21,541 nt of DNA from Deinococcus sp. (lineage in GTDB: Bacteria; Deinococcota; Deinococci; Deinococcales; Deinococcaceae): assembly GCA_018260375.1 (NCBI GenBank), contig JAGLBF010000006.1, positions 1 to 21,541 on the forward strand, in the 5' to 3' direction. Both the position numbers and the translations under genes were made by a program. Shown in pieces: positions 1-6,707 of the stretch; position 1 is the stretch's first letter, and each line of letters starts with the position of its first letter. The notes beneath the pieces were generated by a model. It was not told where the DNA came from. It saw only the letters and a program-made list of their open reading frames with translations, and did no database searches.

Positions 1-73
1 GTTCCCACTCGCATGCGCCCTGATTGATTCGGAAGTACGCCAAATCAATCGGAATGCGTATAAGCTGATTTGC
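1..73 (-). repeat. Inverted-repeat arm / MITE-family copy cut by window edge
   Basis: This is a reverse-orientation copy of the dispersed repeat seen at 2650, 10930 and 20204. Its reverse complement matches 2650-2722 at 70 of 73 positions, so the two copies form long inverted repeats around the two genes between them. The element proper seems to end at GCGTA (56-60), followed by TAA (61-63), the same kind of trinucleotide that flanks the complete copies. It contains the conserved hairpin GATTGATT/AATCAATC. Bases 64-73 (GCTGATTTGC) are shared only with the 2650 copy. The left end may continue beyond the window. Confidence 0.85.
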
Positions 74-89
74 AAAAGCCGACCACCAG

Positions 90-102
90 TATCATAAAGC
101 CA
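90..102 (+). promoter_or_regulatory. Leaderless -10 box for amidohydrolase
   Basis: TATCAT (90-95) lies six bases before the ATG at 102, so transcription would start at or next to the start codon. No Shine-Dalgarno sequence is present. No convincing -35 box is seen. The promoter lies just inside the left inverted-repeat arm. Confidence 0.55.
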
Positions 103-1625
103 TGTCACCCAACGCGCCTTTGTCGCTCATCTTGGCCGATGTCCTTACCAATGACCCCGTTTGTCCCCGCGCTGAGGGCGTATTGGTGGGCGCTGGGCGG
201 GTGCTGGCCGTGGGCAGCCGCGACCACCTGCGCCGCCTCGCCCCCCACGCCGAGCAGCACGATTACCGCGCCGAGGTGCTTACAGCGGGACTTGCTGACG
301 CGCACATTCACCTGGTGGGCTACGGGTTTTCGCTGGGTGAGCTGTCACTGCACGGGGTCAGAAACGTGGGCGAGGTGCAGCGCCGCGTAGCCGAGCAAGC
401 CGCCCGGTTGCCACCTGGAGACTGGATACGGGGCGGGGGGTTTTTACTCTCTGAGCTAGGTCTCAGCGACTACCCCAGCAGCGCCGCGCTTGATGAAGTG
501 AGTCCCCACCACCCCGTATTTTTGTATTCACGCGACCTGCATCTGGCCTGGGCCAATTCGCTGGCGCTGCGGCTGGCGGGCATCCATGAAGGCACACCTG
601 ACCCTGTGGGCGGCAAAGTGGTGCGTCCCCTAGGCTGCTTGCTTGAAAATGCCACCGACTTGGTAAGCGGCCTCATTCCCGCGCCCAGTGACGTGCAGGT
701 GCAAGAGGCGGCCTGGCGCGGCGTGAGCGACCTAGCCCAGCGCGGCTATGTGAGCGCCCACACCATGGCTTTTGAAGACAGCGCCGCACCCCGCGCATTG
801 CAGCACCTGGCCCAGACTGGTCAGTTGCCGCTGCGGGTGTGGGCCTGCTTGCCGCATGAACGCCTGCAGCTGGCACGCGAGTTAGGACTGGGCGGCACGG
901 GCGGCGGGGCCATGTTTCAGTGGGGCGGGGTGAAGTTTTTTGCTGACGGCGCACTGGGAAGCCGCACCGCTTGGCTGCACGAGCCTGGTTTTGCAGACGG
1001 CTCTGGCACAGGCATCGCCCTAGACAGCCCCCAACTCATCGCCGAACTGGGCCGAGAGGCGCTCAATATTGGGCTGGTTCCTGTGACCCACGTCATTGGC
1101 GACCGGGCGGTACATGAGGTGCTGGGAGCCTATGACGCCCTGCGCCCGCTGGCCCAGTCGCGTGGCCTCAGGTTGCGCCTAGAGCATGTGCAGCACATTG
1201 CCCGCAGCGATATAGCCCGCTGTAGCGGTCTGGTGATCAGCCCGCAGCCTATTCACCTTCAGGCTGACAGCAGCGTCATCCGGCAGTTGTTGCCCCAGCA
1301 CCTAGATACCAGTTACGCCTTTAGGTCACTGGGGCGTGCTGGGGCGATTCTGGCCTTTGGCAGTGACGCGCCTGTGGCCCCGCCCGACGTGCAAGCCAGC
1401 TTTGCCGCCGCCACCACGCGCCTGGGTAACGACGGCCTGCCCCTGTCCCCTGCCGAAGCGCTGAGCCCCGAAGAGACCCTGTGGGCCTTTACGCGTGGGC
1501 CGGCCATCGCCGCAGGCTGGGATGATGAAGGCTGGATAGTGCCAGGCGCCCGCGCAGCCTTTACCGTGTGGGACAAATTGGGCGGGGCGGCGCGGGCATT
1601 GGTGTTCTACGCGAACTGCGACTAA
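102..1625 (+). CDS. YtcJ-like amidohydrolase (amidohydrolase 3 family)
   Basis: The 507-aa product resembles metal-dependent amidohydrolases of the YtcJ/amidohydrolase_3 group, usually cytosolic TIM-barrel hydrolases of unassigned substrate. Visible metal-site motifs in order are DAHIH with His68 and His70, the lysine region VKFFADGALGSRT (Lys278), THVIGDRAV (His330), LEHVQH (His362) and GSDAPVAPPDV (Asp422). All are near the positions expected for a complete enzyme, and the length is typical. ATG at 102 was chosen because a TATCAT -10 box sits six bases upstream, fitting leaderless initiation. The gene stands alone on its strand, converges on the metallophosphoesterase, and both sit between inverted repeats. 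The substrate cannot be predicted from sequence. Confidence 0.9.
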   Translation: MSPNAPLSLILADVLTNDPVCPRAEGVLVGAGRVLAVGSRDHLRRLAPHAEQHDYRAEVLTAGLADAHIHLVGYGFSLGELSLHGVRNVGEVQRRVAEQAARLPPGDWIRGGGFLLSELGLSDYPSSAALDEVSPHHPVFLYSRDLHLAWANSLALRLAGIHEGTPDPVGGKVVRPLGCLLENATDLVSGLIPAPSDVQVQEAAWRGVSDLAQRGYVSAHTMAFEDSAAPRALQHLAQTGQLPLRVWACLPHERLQLARELGLGGTGGGAMFQWGGVKFFADGALGSRTAWLHEPGFADGSGTGIALDSPQLIAELGREALNIGLVPVTHVIGDRAVHEVLGAYDALRPLAQSRGLRLRLEHVQHIARSDIARCSGLVISPQPIHLQADSSVIRQLLPQHLDTSYAFRSLGRAGAILAFGSDAPVAPPDVQASFAAATTRLGNDGLPLSPAEALSPEETLWAFTRGPAIAAGWDDEGWIVPGARAAFTVWDKLGGAARALVFYANCD

Positions 1626-1632
1626 ATCAGGT

Positions 1633-1678
1633 TGTTTCTAATGTCATTGGGGCATATGCGAGTGGGAAAAAATACGGG
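1633..1678 (+). repeat. Degenerate MITE-family right-end fragment
   Basis: This stretch follows the amidohydrolase stop. It ends GCGAGTGGGA then AAAAATACGGG, matching the right part of the repeat at 21327-21397 (read on the minus strand), including GTTTCT, GGGC, ATGC, AGTGGGAAAA and ATACGGG in the same order. No duplicated flanks are recognisable, so it is a relic or a truncated copy. Confidence 0.5.
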
Positions 1679-1679
1679 C

Positions 1680-1711
1680 GTTCTGACCTACACCTGTTCT
1701 GACCTACACCT
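1680..1711. repeat. Two perfect 16-bp tandem units
   Basis: The unit GTTCTGACCTACACCT occurs twice back to back (1680-1695 and 1696-1711). The second unit contains the last codons and TAG stop of the minus-strand metallophosphoesterase (stop at 1704-1706). The copy outside the gene therefore looks like a duplication of its 3' end. Confidence 0.85.
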
Positions 1712-2630
1712 GGGCCTGGGGAACAAACTCAAACACCGTCAACTCGGCGGGGCAGTTAAGGCGCAGTGGCACGCCCGTCACCCCCAGCCCGCGCGAGACA
1801 TAGCCAGCGATATGGCGCTTGGGGTCAGGGTCAGGAGAGAGTGCTCCGGGCGCGCCGTCATTGGGGGTGGCGCTGACCCAACCTTCCAAAAAGCGCGTAC
1901 CGTACAGGCTTGCTAGCTTGAGCGGCCCCAAAAAAGGCACGCGCACCTGGCCGCCGTGGGTGTGTCCGCACAGGGTTAGGGTAACGGCAGGCGGTACATA
2001 CGGCAAAAAGTCGGGGTTGTGGCTGAGCAGCACACAGGCCCCGCCCCGGTAGCCGCTGAGGGCCGCTGGCATGTCTTGCTGACCAAACCACCAGTCGTCT
2101 ATGCCGCACAGGTAAAAGTCAGGGCGCAGTTGTTCACCCTGGTTGTTCAGCAGGATAACGCCTGCTCGCCGCAGCTGCTCGGCAAAGCGGGCGCGCACGG
2201 GGTGGGTATTCAGACTGGTCCAGTCGTGGTTGCCGTACACGCTATACACGCCCAGGGGAGCCTCTAGCTGTGACAGCTCTGCCATCAGCTGCGGAATATG
2301 GCGGCTGCGAATGCCCGAATCTAAAAAGTCGCCCGTGATCACCACCAGGTCAGGGCGCTGGGCGTTGCTGGCCCTCACCCAGCGGCGCACCGAAGCCAGA
2401 CTGACCCAGTGACCATAGTGCAGGTCTGACAGTTGTACCACGCGCATGGGGCGCTGCAACCCCGCCAGGGCGTAAGCGCGGCGCTCAATCACAAAGCGCT
2501 GCGAGTTGAGCGCGCCGTAGCCCAGCAAGCTGCCCACCACCGCTAACGCAGGCCGCATCAGGGGCCTGAACAGGGAGGTGAGCACAAACAGCAGGCTGCT
2601 GCGGGCTGCCAAGTGAAGGGATGGGCGCAT
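1704..2630 (-). CDS. Membrane-anchored metallophosphoesterase (YkuE/YaeI type)
   Basis: The 308-aa product is a calcineurin-like phosphoesterase. The two-metal site motifs are all visible: QLSDLHYG (Asp69, His71), ITGDFLD (Asp101), YGNHDW (Asn134-His135), SHNPD (His204) and CGHTHGGQ (His223, His225). Residues about 10-40 are hydrophobic and interrupted by arginines, suggesting an N-terminal membrane anchor or signal-anchor as in YkuE/YaeI relatives, which cleave lipid-linked or other phosphoesters. The exact substrate is unknown. ATG at 2630 follows a possible TACTCT -10 box. The gene converges on the amidohydrolase, and its final codons lie inside a tandem duplication. It is complete. Confidence 0.9.
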   Translation of the reverse strand: MRPSLHLAARSSLLFVLTSLFRPLMRPALAVVGSLLGYGALNSQRFVIERRAYALAGLQRPMRVVQLSDLHYGHWVSLASVRRWVRASNAQRPDLVVITGDFLDSGIRSRHIPQLMAELSQLEAPLGVYSVYGNHDWTSLNTHPVRARFAEQLRRAGVILLNNQGEQLRPDFYLCGIDDWWFGQQDMPAALSGYRGGACVLLSHNPDFLPYVPPAVTLTLCGHTHGGQVRVPFLGPLKLASLYGTRFLEGWVSATPNDGAPGALSPDPDPKRHIAGYVSRGLGVTGVPLRLNCPAELTVFEFVPQAQV

Positions 2631-2638
2631 CAGGGTAT

Positions 2639-2644
2639 AGAGTA
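2639..2644 (-). promoter_or_regulatory. Possible leaderless -10 box for metallophosphoesterase
   Basis: On the minus strand TACTCT is followed by eight bases and then the ATG at 2630. No Shine-Dalgarno sequence is evident. The box is five bases inside the right inverted-repeat arm. An overlapping TATACC is too close to the start to serve. Confidence 0.35.
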
Positions 2645-2649
2645 GCGCA

Positions 2650-2722
2650 GCAAATCAGCTTATACGCATTCCGATTGATTTAGCGTACTTCCAAATCAAT
2701 CAGGGCGGATGCGAGTGGGAAC
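2650..2722 (+). repeat. Right inverted-repeat arm / MITE-family copy
   Basis: Forward copy of the dispersed repeat. The element start is judged to be TACGCATTCC at 2663, preceded by TTA (2660-2662). It contains the hairpin GATTGATT/AATCAATC and the GCGAGTGGGAAC block. It pairs with 1-73 as an inverted repeat (three mismatches). The match runs into 13 bases of outside sequence (GCAAATCAGCTTA, 2650-2662), of which GCAAATCAGC is absent from the copies at 10930 and 20204. To its right it continues CAGCATACGGACTGCGC, as in the copy at 20204, and then diverges. No right terminus is clear. Confidence 0.85.
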
Positions 2723-2730
2723 AGCATACG

Positions 2731-2870
2731 GACTGCGCTTCAGTCTAATTGATTCCAGCACAGGGAGAACAGCGCCGCCCGCACCTCTACACCCAGAAAC
2801 GTGTACTTGTTATTACTTGTGCGGGCCTTCTTTCACCGCGTGTTTAGCAAGGTTCAAGTCCGCAGGCCGT
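2731..2870 (+). repeat. Family-2 dispersed repeat copy (diverged)
   Basis: This spacer shares two blocks with other intergenic regions. TTCCAGCACAG, AGAA, then GCGCCGCCCGC matches 9083-9113, and GGCCTTCTTTCA followed by AAGGTTCAAGTC matches 21413-21451 and the reverse complement of 20409-20443. It fills the space between the MITE copy and the stop of the CtaG-like gene. Ends are not defined. Confidence 0.5.
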
Positions 2871-2876
2871 ATACAT

Positions 2877-3737
2877 CTATGCCACTTCACCGCCCTCAGG
2901 GCCGCCGTCGCCGCCGTCTGACAGGCTGATAAGCCAGGCGAACAGTTGCCCGAAGGCGAGAGCGATACCAGGCAGTCCTGCTAGCATCATAATCCAACCG
3001 CTGATCTGCTGGTTTTGCAGCGGCGAGAGGTTCCATAGGCACAGCGCACTGACGTAGGGCGAGTACAACACCTCGCGGCTATACAGCCATACCGAGGCAA
3101 TAAGCATCATCGGCAGGGCGGCGAGCAGGCCAAACCAACCACGGTTGCCGTAACTGCGTCCCTGAATGGTGGGAAAAGGCCGCAACACCACCGCCCACAC
3201 CAACAAGCCGCCGAGCAGGTACAGCGCGGGCAAAAAGGCGGCAGCGGTGTTGCTGACAATACTGGCATTAAAGCCCGCTGGCAGGTTCCAGAAGATGATG
3301 ATGGCGCTCCACAGGGCCAGGGCCACCCAGGGGTCTAAGAAAAAGCCCAGCAGCTTACCCAGGGTGGTGTGCGGCGCAATATTCAGGCGCGGCAAGGCCA
3401 GCACGGCGAGGGGCGGCACCACCTCGGCAAGTACCATCAGGCGGCCCATGTAAAGCGCCATGCTGTTGGCGGTGACGGTGATGGCTTGGCTTTGGGTGGC
3501 GATCAGGGTCAGAAACCATGCCAGCGCAAAGATCACCGCCCTCCAAGTGGGCCAGCTCTGGCGGCCTTGTGGCGACTGGCGGCTGCGAATAAACCCGTAG
3601 ACGTACCAGCCCCCCACCAACAGCAGGGCCAGCCAGATCAGCGGGTCAAAGCGCAAGCTCAGCAACTCACCCAGTGTGGGATTAGCCCCAATTGGTAAGC
3701 CGCCCGCTCCGGCAGCCTGTGTCACTGCTACACTCAC
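2877..3737 (-). CDS. CtaG-like cytochrome c oxidase assembly protein (caa3_CtaG family)
   Basis: This 286-aa integral membrane protein has about seven hydrophobic segments (roughly 32-50, 68-84, 98-114, 134-152, 164-184, 201-218, 245-270). It resembles caa3-type CtaG proteins, which act in assembly or copper loading of cytochrome oxidase. PPLAVLALP corresponds to the family's PPLLVLGAP, and NQQISGWIMML to the usual DQQLAGLIMW. As I recall the family pattern, the two histidines before that first motif are Tyr and Leu here, so the copper role may differ. The start is GTG at 3737, and GTGA overlaps the SCO1 stop by four bases, showing translational coupling. It is the last gene of the PCuAC-SCO1-CtaG operon. 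The acidic/Gly tail (SDGGDGGPEGGEVA) is unusual. Confidence 0.8.
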   Translation of the reverse strand: MSVAVTQAAGAGGLPIGANPTLGELLSLRFDPLIWLALLLVGGWYVYGFIRSRQSPQGRQSWPTWRAVIFALAWFLTLIATQSQAITVTANSMALYMGRLMVLAEVVPPLAVLALPRLNIAPHTTLGKLLGFFLDPWVALALWSAIIIFWNLPAGFNASIVSNTAAAFLPALYLLGGLLVWAVVLRPFPTIQGRSYGNRGWFGLLAALPMMLIASVWLYSREVLYSPYVSALCLWNLSPLQNQQISGWIMMLAGLPGIALAFGQLFAWLISLSDGGDGGPEGGEVA

Positions 3738-4459
3738 CGCATCACCTCCTGAATATCCGCCACTATTTTGTCAAGCTGTGCCATCTGGGTGTAGTCCCAC
3801 AACAGCCGCAACTGGCCCTCACGGTCTATCAGGTAGGTGGCGGTGGTGTGGTTCACCTGATACACGTCCTTACTTTTGATGTCAGCCTTACTGTAGCCCA
3901 CGCCGTAAGCCCGCGCTACCTCACTCAGCCTGGGTTCGGGAATGTTAACGCCCGTGCCACCACCAAAGTAATCCATATAACTTTTGAGCTGCTGCGGCGT
4001 ATCGCGTTGCGGGTCTACACTCACCAGCACCACCTGAAAGTTCTTTTGCTGCTCAGCGGTGAGCCTGGTCTTCACTTTTTGCAAATACGCCAAGGTGAGT
4101 GGGCAGATGTTGGGGCAGTGGGTAAAGCCAAAAAAGAGCGCAGTGGTTTTGCCCTTCGGCGCAAAGGTATACGACTGAGCTGTTTGGCCCGAAGCGCTGG
4201 CAACCGTACCGCTAAACATAGTGGCGGCACGCGGCGGTGTGTAGGTGGTGCCAAAAAAGGGAAAGGGGTTCTTGACACGGTTGTACAAGGCCACTCCACC
4301 CAGCAGCACCGTAACTGCTATCAGCGCAAACACCAGCGACACATACCAGGGACGGCGCAGCAAGGGCGCAGCGTTACTCGTCACATGGTTCTGATCACCA
4401 TCTGGGCTAGATGGTTCAGGATGAGGCACCTGTGACTGAGGTCGTTCGGAATCCGTCAT
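3734..4459 (-). CDS. SCO1/SenC family copper chaperone
   Basis: This 241-aa protein has a single membrane anchor (about 38-58) and a thioredoxin-fold domain outside the membrane. The copper and redox site is clear: GFTHCPNICP (Cys115, Cys119) with the distal His204 in QVNHTTATYL. SCO proteins deliver copper to, or reduce the thiols of, the CuA site in cytochrome oxidase subunit II. SVDPQRDTP (147-155) is the usual SCO signature after the Cys motif. The first 36 residues are hydrophilic and rich in Pro/Ser. ATG at 4459 overlaps the upstream PCuAC stop by one base (TGATG), and its own stop overlaps CtaG by four bases. Family assignment is firm; the SCO1 role in oxidase assembly follows from family and context. 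Confidence 0.93.
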   Translation of the reverse strand: MTDSERPQSQVPHPEPSSPDGDQNHVTSNAAPLLRRPWYVSLVFALIAVTVLLGGVALYNRVKNPFPFFGTTYTPPRAATMFSGTVASASGQTAQSYTFAPKGKTTALFFGFTHCPNICPLTLAYLQKVKTRLTAEQQKNFQVVLVSVDPQRDTPQQLKSYMDYFGGGTGVNIPEPRLSEVARAYGVGYSKADIKSKDVYQVNHTTATYLIDREGQLRLLWDYTQMAQLDKIVADIQEVMR

Positions 4460-4968
4460 CAGAATTTTTTAACCACGGCGTTTATATGTAACACGCCCCC
4501 ACCTGCAAATTGCAGGCTCACTGGCACCATCTGGCCTATCTTCAGCGGCGCTTTGAGGCCCATCAGCATCAGGTGTTTGCCGCCTGGCGACAGGGTCAGG
4601 CTTTGGCCCGCAGCCAGAACAAAGTTATCCACCATCTTCATCGACGTTTGACCGTTGGGCAACTTGACAAACTTCATCAGCATGGCTTCAGCAGCAAGGG
4701 GTGACGTGCCGCCCACCAACGTCAGCGGCGCCTTACTCGTATTTTTGAGCGTCAAAAACAGCGCCGTATCGGTTGCTACAGGAGGTTGAGCCGCCACAAA
4801 GGCACCTGTTATGCTGACGCCTACAGGTGTCGGTTCGACCTGCATCTTCTGAGGGGGCTTGGTCATAGGCATAGGCATGTTGTGGCCCTCGTGCTGCGCC
4901 CCTGCCAAAGTACCCAGAAGACCCAGAGCCAATACCCTGCTTATCAGTGCGCCAGAAAAAAGTTTCAT
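4459..4968 (-). CDS. PCuAC-type periplasmic copper chaperone
   Basis: The 169-aa product starts with a signal peptide (MKLFSGAL...LAGA, cleavage near QHEGH). A His/Met-rich stretch follows (HEGHNMPMPM), and then a PCuAC (DUF461) domain. The domain's C-terminal copper motif is present as SMKM, 21 residues, then HLM in GGKHLMLMGL. The expected first ligand His appears as Met in AMLMKF, with 11 rather than 10 residues to the next Met. PCuAC passes Cu(I) to the CuA centre together with SCO1, encoded next. I chose ATG at 4968 because TATGCT lies seven bases upstream with CTGACA 18 bases further, giving a leaderless mRNA and a normal signal peptide. A start four codons earlier (4980, preceded by AAGGGG) is the alternative. 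Confidence 0.88.
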   Translation of the reverse strand: MKLFSGALISRVLALGLLGTLAGAQHEGHNMPMPMTKPPQKMQVEPTPVGVSITGAFVAAQPPVATDTALFLTLKNTSKAPLTLVGGTSPLAAEAMLMKFVKLPNGQTSMKMVDNFVLAAGQSLTLSPGGKHLMLMGLKAPLKIGQMVPVSLQFAGGGVLHINAVVKKF

Positions 4969-4975
4969 ACCTGTG

Positions 4976-5005
4976 AGCATAGTCCCCTTGCGGTGAGAAT
5001 GTCAG
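4976..5005 (-). promoter_or_regulatory. Promoter of the PCuAC-SCO1-CtaG operon
   Basis: On the minus strand CTGACA (5005-5000, five of six to TTGACA), an 18-bp spacer and TATGCT (4981-4976) are followed seven bases later by ATG at 4968. This is one of the clearest -35/-10 pairs in the window. It implies leaderless transcription. I see no clear copper-regulator operator. Confidence 0.6.
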
Positions 5006-5108
5006 TGGCAAGAATCCCGCTGATCAGGTTTCATGAATAGTACAGTGCATCATTATAACGTGCCAAACAGTGCTGTTACTACGGATTACGCTAAACAACC
5101 GCATAATT

Positions 5109-5180
5109 CGTATCTTTTGCCACACATATGCACACGAATCACATCAGAAACGACATAAGTTAATGGCAATCTGCATAAGG
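5109..5180 (-). repeat. Strongly decayed MITE-family relic
   Basis: CGTATCTTTT, CCAC, ATCAGAAACG and the closing GCATAAGG occur in the same order and spacing as in the copy at 21327-21397 (CGTATCTTTTCCCAC ... ATCAGAAACGG ... CCTTATCATC). Most of the rest has drifted and is A+T-richer than the genes. Nothing else is seen in 5006-5222, which separates the PCuAC promoter from the trmFO 3' end. Confidence 0.4.
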
Positions 5181-5222
5181 CTGAAACAGAATATACATGA
5201 GTGCTCAAAAACTATTGAGGAA

Positions 5223-5250
5223 GCCCAATGCCAAAAGGTGCAGCTTGGGC
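5223..5250 (-). terminator. Possible trmFO terminator hairpin
   Basis: GCCCAA and TTGGGC form a six-bp inverted repeat just after the trmFO stop (read on the minus strand), with a 16-nt loop. A short T-run (GTTTTTGAG) follows about ten bases after the stem. It is weak because the loop is long and the T-run is separated. Confidence 0.3.
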
Positions 5251-5256
5251 ATGCAG

Positions 5257-6648
5257 CTATTTACAGCGACAAGGCTGGCACGCTGGGGGTTGCTGCACCG
5301 GCACACCAGCATCCTTTGCCCAGTCTACAAAGGCGTGTAGACCACGCTGGTACAATACAGGGCGCTTTTCGCGCTTGCCCAGTTTGCGAGGTTTACCTGT
5401 TTTCTCATTGATTTCGGGGGGCAGTTCAGGCACCAGAGCCCAATTGACATTCATGGGCTGGTAGTTTTTGGGGTTGGCACTGGCCAGATAGCGGGTAAGA
5501 CCGCCCAGCATGCTTTCGGCAGGCGGCACAATGGTGGGCAACCCCAGCGCTACCTGCGCCGCGTTGGTACCTGCCAGCCAGCCCGTCGCGGCTGATTCTA
5601 AGTAGCCCTCCGTACCGGCCAACACGCCCGCCACAAACGCTCCGGGGCGCATCTTAAGCTGCATATCGGCGCTGAGTACCTGCGGCGCGTTGAGGTAGGT
5701 GTTGCGGTGCATCACACCGTAGCGCACAATTTCGGCGGCTTCTAGTCCAGGAATCAGGCGCACCACGGTCTGTTGGTCGCCCCACTTCAGCCCCGTTTGG
5801 AAGCCCACCAGTGACCACAGCCGGCCTTCCTGGTCTTCCTGGCGCAACTGGGCTACGGCGTAGGGCCAGCGCCCTGTGCGGGGGTCGGTCAGGCCACGCG
5901 GCTTCATGGGGCCAAAGCGGGGGGTGTCTTTACCGCGCCGCGCAATCTCTTCGATAGGCATACAGCTCTCAAAAAACTCCAGCTTTTCCCAGTCATGGGG
6001 GGTGTGGCTGCGTGCCGTTTCAAGCGCTGCAAAAAAGCTATCGTACTGCTCGCGGTCAAAAGGGCAGTTGAGGTAATCGGCCTCCTGCTCATAACGCCCC
6101 GCCCGAAAAGCGATGTCCATATTGATGCTTTCAAAGGCGATAACAGGCGCAGCAGCGTCATAAAACGCCAGTTGCTCCTGGCCCGTCAGCGCAGCAAGTT
6201 CCTGGCTGAGCGCCTCGCTGGTCAGCGGGCCTGTGGCGATGACCAAGGGGCCAGCAGGCAGGTGCGTCACCTCCTCGCCGTAAACGGTAATGGCGGGGTG
6301 TTCGCGCACCGCCTGGGTAATCTGGGCCGAAAACTGCTCACGCTCCACCGCCAGCGCCCCGCCCGCAGGCAGCCGCGCCGTGTCTGCACTGTGCATAACG
6401 GCGCTGCCGACCGCTCGCATTTCGCTTTGCAGCAGCCCCTTGGCCTGCAAGTCACCTTGCCCGCCTAGAGAGTTGCTACACACCAGCTCAGCAAAGTTGC
6501 CGCTGCGGTGCGCCGGGGTCATCTTGGTGGGGCGCATCTCGTAGAGGTCAACAGCTACGCCCAATTTGGCGGCGGCAAGGGCAGCCTCAGATCCTGCCAA
6601 ACCCGCGCCGATAACGGTAATACGCGGCAGTTGAGAAACATCAGTCAT
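5257..6648 (-). CDS. trmFO: tRNA (uracil-54-C5)-methyltransferase TrmFO
   Basis: The 463-aa product is the folate- and FAD-dependent enzyme that makes 5-methyluridine at position 54 of the tRNA T-loop. The N-terminal dinucleotide fold TVIGAGLAGSEAA (11-23) and MRPTKMTPAHRSGNFAELVCSNSLGG (38-63, Cys57) are TrmFO hallmarks. ESCMPIEEIA carries the second conserved Cys. PMKPRGLTDPRTG, NTYLNAP and AGVLAGTEGYLESAATG are further family blocks. The length suits the family. ATG at 6648 lies six bases after a TACACT -10 box, so it is probably leaderless. The C-terminus ends in an unusual Cys-rich tail (ACQPCRCK). It is a single-gene unit between the two copper clusters, with no evident functional link to them. 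Confidence 0.96.
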   Translation of the reverse strand: MTDVSQLPRITVIGAGLAGSEAALAAAKLGVAVDLYEMRPTKMTPAHRSGNFAELVCSNSLGGQGDLQAKGLLQSEMRAVGSAVMHSADTARLPAGGALAVEREQFSAQITQAVREHPAITVYGEEVTHLPAGPLVIATGPLTSEALSQELAALTGQEQLAFYDAAAPVIAFESINMDIAFRAGRYEQEADYLNCPFDREQYDSFFAALETARSHTPHDWEKLEFFESCMPIEEIARRGKDTPRFGPMKPRGLTDPRTGRWPYAVAQLRQEDQEGRLWSLVGFQTGLKWGDQQTVVRLIPGLEAAEIVRYGVMHRNTYLNAPQVLSADMQLKMRPGAFVAGVLAGTEGYLESAATGWLAGTNAAQVALGLPTIVPPAESMLGGLTRYLASANPKNYQPMNVNWALVPELPPEINEKTGKPRKLGKREKRPVLYQRGLHAFVDWAKDAGVPVQQPPACQPCRCK

Positions 6649-6654
6649 CTGGGC

Positions 6655-6660
6655 AGTGTA
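6655..6660 (-). promoter_or_regulatory. Leaderless -10 box for trmFO
   Basis: TACACT on the minus strand is followed by six bases and the trmFO ATG. There is no Shine-Dalgarno sequence and no clear -35 box. Confidence 0.55.
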
Positions 6661-6681
6661 GCAAAGGCCGAGAGGTAAGAA

Positions 6682-6707
6682 GGTTGATGGTTGATGGTTG
6701 ATGGTTG
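6682..6707. repeat. Heptamer tandem repeat (GGTTGAT) x3.7
   Basis: Three exact copies of GGTTGAT plus GGTTG lie about 35 bases upstream of the trmFO start. The repeat unit is not a multiple of three and is non-coding. The rest of the 330-bp spacer (6708-6966) is A+T-rich, with a short direct repeat ATCTAGCACC (about 6935 and 6949). I see no gene in it. Confidence 0.9.

Noticed and set aside
2846..2868. A tRNA T-arm-like stretch (AGGTTCAAGTCC)
   Set aside because: No acceptor, D-arm or anticodon arm can be folded around it, and the same bases recur in the family-2 repeats at 20409 and 21438.
3692..4435. Plus-strand open frame of 247 codons over SCO1
   Set aside because: It is antisense to a firm SCO1 gene and reads as low-complexity sequence with no motif.
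5150..5165. Possible radiation/desiccation response motif (half site GACATAAG)
   Set aside because: Only one half is present with no inverted partner, and it lies in a decayed repeat rather than upstream of a gene.
6682..6707. CRISPR-like array
   Set aside because: Units are 7 bp, directly adjacent and without spacers; no cas gene is present anywhere in the window.
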